From positions 1-10,831 of the forward strand of contig JAGWUU010000089.1 in assembly GCA_028868335.1 (NCBI GenBank): a stretch of 10,831 nt of DNA. The letters are read 5' to 3'. The notes under the pieces are model-generated. The model was not told the DNA's origin. It made no database searches and worked only from the letters and a program-made list of their open reading frames with translations. This document shows, one piece after another, positions 1 to 5,099 of this stretch. Each line of letters opens with the position of its first letter. The first letter of the stretch is position 1. The translations under genes were made by a program, and so were the position numbers. The DNA is from Sphingomonadales bacterium (lineage in GTDB: Bacteria; Pseudomonadota; Alphaproteobacteria; Sphingomonadales; Sphingomonadaceae).

Positions 1-14
1 GGGACTGAATGACC

Positions 15-20
15 AAGGAG
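15..20 (+). promoter_or_regulatory. Shine-Dalgarno site of the barrel protein gene
   Basis: AAGGAG sits 6 nt upstream of the ATG at 27. It selects that ATG over the in-frame ATG at 9, which has no such site and would put six residues ahead of a typical signal peptide. Confidence 0.8.
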
Positions 21-26
21 TTTTTT

Positions 27-488
27 ATGCGTAAGGTTCTTCTGCCGCTGCTCGCCTCGCTGGCGATCGCAACCCCGGCTCTCGCTGACGAAGCCCGCGT
101 CGAGGCGCGCGGCGGCGTGATCTGGTCGAACGGACAGAGCCAGGACATCTGGGGCGCGGCTGCCGGATACGATTTCGATCTTGCCCCGATGACCTTTGCC
201 GGCGTGGAAGTCTCCGGTGACAAGATCGGCACCAGCAACACCAAGGTTGCCTGGGGCGTTTCGGGCCGCATCGGGCTTCATGCCGCAACCGCCACCAAGG
301 TCTATGCGCTCGCCGGTTATACCACCGAACCGTGCGACCTGTGCCAGGGCTCGTGGCACGCCGGGGCCGGCGTGCAGCAGGGTATCGGCAACCAGCTCTT
401 CCTCAAGGGCGAATACCGCCACCAGTTCCAGTCGAATGGCCAGGCCACTTCGGACGCGCTGTTCGGCGGGGTTGGCTTCAAGTTCTGA
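27..488 (+). CDS. small outer-membrane beta-barrel-like protein, secreted
   Basis: A 153-residue protein predicted to be exported by Sec and inserted in the outer membrane; its specific function is not recognised. Residues 1-20 form a signal peptide (MRK, a leucine/alanine-rich core, then a TPALA site before Asp21). The mature part alternates polar and hydrophobic residues in short stretches separated by Gly/Asn/Ser turns, such as the segments near 40-50, 74-84, 91-98, 110-118, 123-133 and 143-153. It ends in Phe153 after an alternating aromatic strand, which is the usual recognition signal for the BAM machinery. The length suits an eight-stranded barrel. A CDLC motif (Cys103, Cys106) sits between two predicted strands and is unusual for an outer-membrane barrel. 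The gene stands alone in the visible sequence and has its own terminator. The start at 27 is chosen for its AAGGAG site and signal peptide. The barrel call is an inference from composition and pattern rather than from a recognised family. Confidence 0.72.
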   Translation: MRKVLLPLLASLAIATPALADEARVEARGGVIWSNGQSQDIWGAAAGYDFDLAPMTFAGVEVSGDKIGTSNTKVAWGVSGRIGLHAATATKVYALAGYTTEPCDLCQGSWHAGAGVQQGIGNQLFLKGEYRHQFQSNGQATSDALFGGVGFKF

Positions 489-508
489 TTGCGGCCCAGT
501 GCCAATGG

Positions 509-538
509 AAGGGCGGTCCGGCAACGGGCCGCCCTTTT
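509..538 (+). terminator. rho-independent terminator, probably bidirectional
   Basis: GGGCGG at 511-516 pairs with CCGCCC at 529-534. The stem continues inward through a G-U pair and two GC pairs to a 6-nt loop, and outward through AA/TT. TTTT follows at 535-538. It starts about 20 nt after the stop of the barrel gene and abuts the stop of the convergent trpF, so it can serve both. The U-run is clear only on the + strand, so termination of trpF would be weaker. Confidence 0.75.
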
Positions 539-539
539 C

Positions 540-1181
540 CTATGCGCCGCGCGCGTTCCGGCAGAAGGCGGCGATCAGGTCGGCATCCTTGACGCCGGGC
601 GCGGATTCAACACCGGACGAGGTATCGACCAGCGGTGCGCCGGTGGCTCGCGCCGCGTCGGCGACGTTGGCAGGGGATAGCCCTCCGGCGAGGCCCCACG
701 GCAAAGCCCGGTCCCAGCCGGACAACAGCGACCAGTCAAAGACCAGGCCCATGCCGCCGGGCAGCGTGCCCTTGGGAGTCTTGGCATCGAACAGGATGAA
801 ATTGGCCGCACCGGCATAGGCATGGGCGCGGGCGATGTCGTCGCGGGTCGAAACCGACAGAACCTTCCACACCGGCAGGCCGTATCGCGCGCGCAGGGCG
901 GCGGCGCGCGCGGGCGGTTCGCTGCCGTGAAGCTGGAGCACGTCGAGCGCTCCGGTCGCAACCATGCCGCCGATCAGCGCATCGTCGGCATCGACGAACA
1001 CGCCGACTCGCGTGATCCGCCCCGCCGCCTGTGCGCCGAGTGCGCTCACTTCGCCCCCGCTGACAAAACGGGGCGAGGGTGCATAGAAGTTGAACCCCGC
1101 GTAGTCCGCGCGCGCCGCGATCGCCGCATCAAGCGCTTCGGCGGTCCTGAGGCCGCAGATCTTTGTAAGGGGGGCAGGCAT
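540..1181 (-). CDS. trpF: phosphoribosylanthranilate isomerase (TrpF)
   Basis: Catalyses the Amadori rearrangement of N-(5-phosphoribosyl)anthranilate to CdRP, the third step of tryptophan synthesis from chorismate; cytosolic. The 213-residue product has the full set of TIM-barrel family motifs: KICGLRT at 7-13 with catalytic Cys9, GFNFY at 29-33, VGVFVD at 59-64, LQLHG at 82-86, FDAKTPKG at 131-138 with Asp132 as the expected general acid, a GLAGGLSPANV phosphate-binding segment at 163-173, and DTSSGVE at 186-192. An in-frame ATG at 1211 would add ten residues, but it lies right against a strong hairpin and has no ribosome site. The ATG at 1181 puts the KICG motif where the family usually has it. 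It is the last gene of the minus-strand group. The usual partners trpB and trpA do not follow; a convergent, unrelated gene does. All catalytic positions are intact, so an active enzyme is expected. Confidence 0.95.
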   Translation of the reverse strand: MPAPLTKICGLRTAEALDAAIAARADYAGFNFYAPSPRFVSGGEVSALGAQAAGRITRVGVFVDADDALIGGMVATGALDVLQLHGSEPPARAAALRARYGLPVWKVLSVSTRDDIARAHAYAGAANFILFDAKTPKGTLPGGMGLVFDWSLLSGWDRALPWGLAGGLSPANVADAARATGAPLVDTSSGVESAPGVKDADLIAAFCRNARGA

Positions 1182-1213
1182 CCGTCGCCTAATAGCCAAA
1201 GCCCCGTTCATGT

Positions 1214-1258
1214 CGAGCGCGGTCGAGTTGCCTGTGCAGGCCGCCTCGACCGCGCTCG
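1214..1258. repeat. perfect 14-bp inverted repeat with nested inner hairpin
   Basis: CGAGCGCGGTCGAG at 1214-1227 is exactly complementary to CTCGACCGCGCTCG at 1245-1258. The 17-nt spacer contains GCCTGTGCAGGC (1230-1241), itself a small hairpin. It fills much of the 99-nt gap between the SIMPL gene stop and the trpF start, both on the minus strand. No T-run follows on either strand, so a classic intrinsic terminator is not supported. It may be an mRNA-stabilising or attenuating stem, a Rho-related end or a repeat-family unit. Confidence 0.8.
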
Positions 1259-1280
1259 CTACGAAAGTCTGGCGAGCGGC

Positions 1281-2030
1281 TTACGGCGCCAGTTCGAATT
1301 GCACCGCGACGTTGACGCTGGTTTCGACCTCGCCCGGTGCGACCGGGGTAGGCGCGGAGTCGGCCATGGCAGCCTTGGCGTACATCACCGGCATCGGCGG
1401 GGAATAGCCGCCGCTTTCGCTGATCGAGACGATCCGCACCACGCGCAGCCCCGCTGCCTTGGCATAGAGATTGGCACGGGCGCGGGCCTTGGTCATGGCG
1501 GCGACGCGCGCCTCGTCCCTCGCGGATTCGTCATCGTCGATCTGGAAACTGGGGCCGTTGACGTTGTTGGCCCCAGCCTCGACCAGCGCATCGAGCGCTG
1601 CGCCGAAATTCTTCAGGTCGCGCTGGCGAACGGTGACGGTGTTGTTGGCCTGATAGCCAACGATGCGCGGGGCGCGGTTGCCGTTCGGATCAGCCGGGCT
1701 TTGACCGTAGATCGGGTTGAGGTTGATATTGCTGGTCTGGATATCCTTGTCGGCCACGCCCACCCGCTTGAGAGCGGCGAAGACCTTGTTCATCGCGCCT
1801 GCGTTGGCGCGCATCGCCTCGCCGGCGGTCTTGCCCTGGGTCGTGACACCGGCGCTGAATACGGCGAGATCAGGCGCACGGGTCGATTTGCCGTCCGCGG
1901 TAATCGCAAGCAGCGTATCGCCCGAGGCGATGACGGGAATGGGGGACGGCGCTGCGGCTGTCGCGCTGCCCGCCGCCAGCCCGGCGAGGGCGATGGTGCC
2001 GATGGCGATGAACGTCTTGAGGGGTTTCAT
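1281..2030 (-). CDS. SIMPL (DUF541) domain periplasmic protein
   Basis: A 249-residue exported protein of the SIMPL/DUF541 family, relatives of the E. coli YggE type. Members are periplasmic or surface proteins, some linked to oxidative-stress tolerance, but no reaction is established. Residues 1-27 are a signal peptide (MKPLK, a hydrophobic stretch at about 7-20, then SATAAA). The domain spans about 36-247: the start near 38-60 (repeated small residues and ITADGKSTRAPDLAVFSAGV), the TQGKTAGEAMRANA helix at 65-78, the signature region KDIQTSNINLNPIY at 95-108, a GYQANNTVTVRQRDL strand at 125-139, and the C-terminal helix ARVAAMTKARARANLYAKAAG with a final VNVAVQFEL strand. The start at 2030 has an AGAAGGAG site; longer in-frame starts would mask the signal peptide. 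It lies 59 nt after the GNAT gene and 99 nt before trpF, in the same direction, so it could share their transcript. The domain assignment is firm and the role unknown. Confidence 0.9.
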   Translation of the reverse strand: MKPLKTFIAIGTIALAGLAAGSATAAAPSPIPVIASGDTLLAITADGKSTRAPDLAVFSAGVTTQGKTAGEAMRANAGAMNKVFAALKRVGVADKDIQTSNINLNPIYGQSPADPNGNRAPRIVGYQANNTVTVRQRDLKNFGAALDALVEAGANNVNGPSFQIDDDESARDEARVAAMTKARARANLYAKAAGLRVVRIVSISESGGYSPPMPVMYAKAAMADSAPTPVAPGEVETSVNVAVQFELAP

Positions 2031-2037
2031 TGTAAAG

Positions 2038-2045
2038 CTCCTTCT
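2038..2045 (-). promoter_or_regulatory. Shine-Dalgarno site of the SIMPL-domain gene
   Basis: On the minus strand AGAAGGAG lies 7 nt upstream of the ATG at 2030. It fixes that start against the upstream in-frame ATGs at about 2051 and 2081. Confidence 0.8.
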
Positions 2046-2089
2046 GTTCATCGGCTTAGCCGACCGTCCTGTCGCGAGCATGAACCGTG

Positions 2090-2602
2090 CTACAGCGGGC
2101 GTTCAAGAACTTCCATGCGCAGCAGCTCGTCCTCCATGCCGGGAAGCAGCCGAGTCTCGCCGGTTGGCGCGTAGCCCTGGCGCACATACCAGGCGAGAAG
2201 TTCGCGGCGCGCGGCGATGACCGTCATTTCCATCACGGTTGCTCCGAAATGGTCGCGCGCAGCCTGCTCGGCTGCGGCGACCAGCCGCCTGCCAAGCCCG
2301 CCCGCCTGAACGCGCGGATCGACGGCGAGCATCCCGAGGTAGCAACGGTCCGCCGCGATCCGCGTTACCGTGACGGTGCCGATCATGCCCTGTTCGGTGG
2401 GGGCGATCAGCATCACCTTGTCGGGATCGGCGATCACGCCGAGCAGTTCCCCGATCGTGGTGCGGTCGGTTTCGATCAGATCGGCTTCGTGGGTCCATCC
2501 CTGCCGTGCCGAATCGCCGCGATAGGCTCGTTCGACCAGCACGCGGATCGCTTCGGCATCGTCCGCTGTTGCCGGACGGATTGCCGCCATCGTTGCGCTC
2601 AC
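2090..2602 (-). CDS. GNAT-family N-acetyltransferase
   Basis: Predicted cytosolic acetyl-CoA-dependent N-acyltransferase of about 170 residues, a normal length for a single GNAT domain; the acceptor substrate cannot be told. The N-terminal strand and helix carry IRPATADDAEAIRVLVERAY (8-27). Motif A, which binds the pyrophosphate of acetyl-CoA, is LAVDPRVQAGGLGRRLV (92-108) with the Q-x-x-G-x-G loop at 99-104. Motif B is ARRELLAWYVRQGY (131-144), followed by the usual GY...TGETR turn. The longest form starts at a GTG (2602) whose sequence GTGA overlaps the pyrF stop by 4 nt, implying translational coupling. An ATG at 2590 (MAAIRPA) is a possible alternative; neither has a good ribosome site, which fits coupling. 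The gene sits between pyrF and the SIMPL gene, where no acetyltransferase is expected from the pathways around it. It may have been inserted into a pyrF-trpF arrangement, but its codon use looks like that of its neighbours. Confidence 0.88.
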   Translation of the reverse strand: MSATMAAIRPATADDAEAIRVLVERAYRGDSARQGWTHEADLIETDRTTIGELLGVIADPDKVMLIAPTEQGMIGTVTVTRIAADRCYLGMLAVDPRVQAGGLGRRLVAAAEQAARDHFGATVMEMTVIAARRELLAWYVRQGYAPTGETRLLPGMEDELLRMEVLERPL

Positions 2603-3273
2603 AGGGTTGCTTCGATCGCCCGCGCGGCGGCAACGGGATCATCCGCCCTGCTGATCGGGCGGCCGACCACCAGTACGCTGGCTCCGGCATCGCGGGCCGC
2701 GCGCGGAGTAACGGTGCGCTTCTGGTCGCCCGCCTTGCCGTTGGTCGGGCGCAAACCGGGAACGACGAAAAACCCGTCCTTCCACCGCGAATGCACTGCG
2801 CCAACCTCATGCCCGGAGCAGACGATCCCGTCGAGCCCGGCCTTGTGCGCCAGTTCCGCCAGACGCAGCGCCTGGTCGTGGGGGTTGGAGCCGATCCCGG
2901 TTGCGTTGAGGTCGTTCTCGTCAAGGCTGGTGAGGACGGTGACGGCGACCACCTTGCAGTGCTCTCCGGCGGCGGCCTTCGCATCTTCCATCATCGCCCG
3001 CCCGCCTGCGGCGTGAACGGTGACGATCGCCGGTTCAAGCACATGGACCGCCTGCATCGCCCCGGCGACGGTATTGGGAATGTCGTGCAGCTTGAGGTCA
3101 AGGAACAGCGGCAGGCCGATCTTGGCGATTTCGTGCACACCGTGGTGGCCGTGGGCGTAGAAGAATTCCATGCCCAGCTTCAGCCCGCCGATGTGGTCCT
3201 TGACCTTGCGGGCAACGGCTTCGGCGGTTTCAAGCCGGGGGAAATCAAGGGCGAGAAAGACGGGATTGGTCAT
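2599..3273 (-). CDS. pyrF: orotidine 5'-phosphate decarboxylase
   Basis: Decarboxylates OMP to UMP, the last step of de novo pyrimidine synthesis; cytosolic, dimeric TIM barrel. The 224-residue length is typical of the shorter bacterial form. The N-terminal FLALDF (6-11) carries the conserved first-strand Asp. LKLGMEFF (31-38) gives Lys32. DLKLHDIPNT (59-68) gives the D-x-K-x-x-D catalytic array Asp59, Lys61 and Asp64. VTVHAAGG (84-91), VTVLTSLDENDL (111-122), VVPGLRP and the VVGRPI phosphate-gripping segment with its Arg complete the family pattern, so an active enzyme is expected. It overlaps lapA by 4 nt (ATGA) upstream and the GNAT gene by 4 nt (GTGA) downstream, making a tight three-gene coupled block. 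A link between lapA and pyrF is also known from E. coli, where lapB lies between them; here lapB is absent. Confidence 0.96.
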   Translation of the reverse strand: MTNPVFLALDFPRLETAEAVARKVKDHIGGLKLGMEFFYAHGHHGVHEIAKIGLPLFLDLKLHDIPNTVAGAMQAVHVLEPAIVTVHAAGGRAMMEDAKAAAGEHCKVVAVTVLTSLDENDLNATGIGSNPHDQALRLAELAHKAGLDGIVCSGHEVGAVHSRWKDGFFVVPGLRPTNGKAGDQKRTVTPRAARDAGASVLVVGRPISRADDPVAAARAIEATL

Positions 3274-3593
3274 GGCGCCGGCGCATGGGGTTCCGAAGCG
3301 GCGGCGTCAAGCTGCGTCGAGGTGGCGATCAGCGAGGGCGCACTTGCAGAGGCGGCGCGCACCGAATTCTCCAGCGCGTTGATCCGCCGGTTGGAGCGCC
3401 ACTTCCATCCCTTGTGCAGCATCCACATCGGCAACAGGCCAAGCAGGAACGAGGCGATCACCAGAACAGGCAGCTTGGTTTCGAGAACCAGGCCTTCCCA
3501 GATCTTCACTTCGATCGTCTGCCAGTTGTTGAGCGAAAACAGCAGCAGCGTGACGAACACCAGCACCCAGACAATCGTGCGGACGATTTGCAT
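3270..3593 (-). CDS. LapA-domain (DUF1049) inner-membrane protein
   Basis: A 107-residue membrane protein of the LapA family. In E. coli, LapA works with the tetratricopeptide protein LapB in controlling lipopolysaccharide assembly through LpxC turnover; that role is not shown for this short alphaproteobacterial form. There are two transmembrane segments, at about 5-21 and 43-60. Between them lies the family segment NNWQTIEVKIW (22-32), which would face the periplasm. After the second segment comes a basic stretch (HKGWKWRSNRR), a short helix (INALENSVRAA) and a low-complexity Ala/Ser/Pro tail. The start at 3593 has a GAGGGGAG site 6 nt upstream; a GTG at 3614 would precede it needlessly. The stop overlaps the pyrF start by 4 nt, so translation of the two is probably coupled. 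No lapB follows. It lies 73 nt downstream of purB. Confidence 0.85.
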   Translation of the reverse strand: MQIVRTIVWVLVFVTLLLFSLNNWQTIEVKIWEGLVLETKLPVLVIASFLLGLLPMWMLHKGWKWRSNRRINALENSVRAASASAPSLIATSTQLDAAASEPHAPAP

Positions 3594-3599
3594 CGACGG

Positions 3600-3607
3600 C
3601 TCCCCTC
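3600..3607 (-). promoter_or_regulatory. Shine-Dalgarno site of the lapA-like gene
   Basis: GAGGGGAG on the minus strand, 6 nt upstream of the ATG at 3593, supports the short form beginning MQIVRTI. Confidence 0.7.
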
Positions 3608-3666
3608 GTTCCACGATGGACGATCGGGCGCGATGCTATGCCGGATCGGCGGCGAAGAAAAGGTGC

Positions 3667-4980
3667 CTATTCTCCAAACACTCGAGCGAAAATCGTATCC
3701 ACCGCCTTGAAGTGATAATCGAGGTTGAACTTCTCTTCCAACGTCGCGGGTGAGAGCGCGGCGGTTACTTCGGGATCGGCCTTGAGCAGGTCGAGCAGGT
3801 TGAGCTGCCCGTCCGATTCCCACACCTTCATCGCGTTGCGCTGGACCAGCCGATAGGCGGCGTCGCGCTCCAGCCCGGCCTGGGTCAGGGCGAGCAGGAC
3901 CCGCTGCGAGTGGACGAGCCCCCCCATCTTGTCGAGGTTCTTCTGCATCCGCTCAGGGTACACGACCAGCTTGTCGACCACCGAGGTCAGCCGGGCGAGC
4001 GCAAAGTCGAGCGTGATCGTCGCATCGGGACCGATGAAGCGTTCCACTGAGGAATGCGAAATGTCCCGCTCATGCCACAGCGCGACGTTTTCCAGCGCCG
4101 GGGTAACGGCGGAACGAACCATGCGGGCAAGGCCGGTGAGGTTTTCGGTCAGCACGGGGTTGCGCTTGTGTGGCATGGCCGACGAGCCCTTCTGGCCGGG
4201 CGAGAAATATTCCTCGGCCTCCAGCACTTCGGTCCGCTGCAAATGGCGGACCTCGATCGCCAGGCGCTCGATCGAGCTGGCGATCACGCCCAGGGTCGCG
4301 AAGAACATCGCGTGGCGATCGCGCGGGATCACCTGGGTAGAGACGGGCTCGGGGGTCAGGCCCAGCTTGTCCGCGACATATTCCTCCACGGCGGGGTCGA
4401 TGTTGGCGAAGGTGCCGACCGCGCCCGAAATGGCGCAGGTGGCAATCTCTGCGCGGGCGTTCTCGAGCCGGGTCTTGCAGCGCGAAAACTCGGCATAGGC
4501 CTCGGCCAGCTTCTTGCCGAAGGTGGTCGGTTCGGCATGGATACCGTGGCTGCGGCCGATGGTCGGGGTGTATTTGTGTTCCAGCGCGCGGCGCTTGATC
4601 GCGGCAAGCAGGTCGTCAAGGTCAGCCAGGAGCAGGTCCGACGCGCGGGCAAGCTGCACCGCAAGCGTGGTGTCCAGCACGTCGCTGCTGGTCATGCCCT
4701 GGTGCATGAAGCGCGCTTCGGGGCCGACCTGCTGGGCGACCCAATCGAGGAAGGCGATCACATCGTGCTTGGTCACGGCCTCGATCGCGTCGATCGCGGC
4801 GACGTCGATCCGGGGGTTGGTCGCCCACCAGTCCCATAACGCCTTGGCTCCGCTTGGTGGCACGACGCCGAGTTCGCCCAGCTTCTGCGTGGCATGGGCC
4901 TCGATCTCGAACCAAATGCGATAACGCGCCTCCGGCTCCCAGATGGCGACCATCGCGGGGCGGGCGTAGCGGGGGACCAT
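3667..4980 (-). CDS. purB: adenylosuccinate lyase
   Basis: Acts twice in purine synthesis: it cleaves SAICAR to AICAR plus fumarate, and adenylosuccinate to AMP plus fumarate. Cytosolic homotetramer of the fumarase/aspartase superfamily. The 437-residue length suits the shorter bacterial form. Visible motifs in order: RYARPAM...IWEPEARY (4-20); HDVIAFL (72-78) with the substrate-binding His; GMTSSDVLDT (95-104); GRSHGIHAEPTTFG (142-155) with the catalytic-acid His region; and the superfamily signature GSSAMPHKRNP (265-275) on the mobile loop, whose Ser266/Ser267 includes the catalytic base. RDISHSSVER (305-314) follows. Nothing key is missing. The start at 4980 has an AGGAG site; the ORF extends 32 codons further upstream, but that part lacks family similarity. 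It is the first of six co-directional genes and is divergent from the GH125 gene across a 119-bp promoter region. Confidence 0.97.
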   Translation of the reverse strand: MVPRYARPAMVAIWEPEARYRIWFEIEAHATQKLGELGVVPPSGAKALWDWWATNPRIDVAAIDAIEAVTKHDVIAFLDWVAQQVGPEARFMHQGMTSSDVLDTTLAVQLARASDLLLADLDDLLAAIKRRALEHKYTPTIGRSHGIHAEPTTFGKKLAEAYAEFSRCKTRLENARAEIATCAISGAVGTFANIDPAVEEYVADKLGLTPEPVSTQVIPRDRHAMFFATLGVIASSIERLAIEVRHLQRTEVLEAEEYFSPGQKGSSAMPHKRNPVLTENLTGLARMVRSAVTPALENVALWHERDISHSSVERFIGPDATITLDFALARLTSVVDKLVVYPERMQKNLDKMGGLVHSQRVLLALTQAGLERDAAYRLVQRNAMKVWESDGQLNLLDLLKADPEVTAALSPATLEEKFNLDYHFKAVDTIFARVFGE

Positions 4981-4986
4981 GTTCGA

Positions 4987-4991
4987 CTCCT
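4987..4991 (-). promoter_or_regulatory. Shine-Dalgarno site of purB
   Basis: AGGAG on the minus strand, 6 nt upstream of the ATG at 4980, selects MVPRYARP as the N-terminus. Confidence 0.75.
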
Positions 4992-5009
4992 GAAAAGCTT
5001 GCGAGGGCG

Positions 5010-5038
5010 CCGCTAGGGCGAGGGGACCGGTAAGGCAA
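5010..5038 (-). promoter_or_regulatory. candidate sigma-70-type promoter of purB
   Basis: On the minus strand, TTGCCT (5033-5038) and TAGCGG (5010-5015) are separated by exactly 17 nt. This would give a leader of roughly 25 nt carrying the purB ribosome site. The -35 matches the consensus at the first three bases and the fifth; the -10 is weak, as is common in GC-rich alphaproteobacteria. Spacing and position are the main support. Confidence 0.35.
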
Positions 5039-5054
5039 GGGGGAGGGGTGGATT

Positions 5055-5066
5055 TGCCGCGCGGCA
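5055..5066. promoter_or_regulatory. 12-bp perfect palindrome between divergent purB and GH125 genes
   Basis: TGCCGCGCGGCA is self-complementary. It lies 34 nt before the GH125 start and about 17 nt upstream of the candidate purB -35, so it could be an operator for either gene. GC-rich palindromes of this size do arise by chance in such DNA, and no regulator gene is adjacent. Confidence 0.25.
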
Positions 5067-5099
5067 GGCTCGACAACAGGCACGATCCGCGCCACCACG

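Noticed and set aside
1182..1280. trp leader peptide and classic attenuator before trpF
   Set aside because: No short frame with tandem Trp codons is present and no U-run follows the hairpin.
2051..2063. small inverted repeat TCGGCTTAGCCGA between the GNAT and SIMPL genes as a terminator
   Set aside because: Only 5 bp of stem with a 3-nt loop and no T-run; it also abuts the SIMPL ribosome site. Too weak to call.
822..2174. 450-residue open frame on the plus strand across trpF, the SIMPL gene and part of the GNAT gene
   Set aside because: It runs antisense to three genes with intact motifs and crosses their boundaries; composition is that of a shadow frame.
2506..3753. 415-residue plus-strand frame opposite pyrF and lapA
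   Set aside because: Antisense to pyrF with its complete catalytic array; no signal, domain or ribosome site of its own.
4054..4839. 261-residue plus-strand frame inside purB
   Set aside because: Antisense to the signature regions of adenylosuccinate lyase; a typical high-GC shadow.
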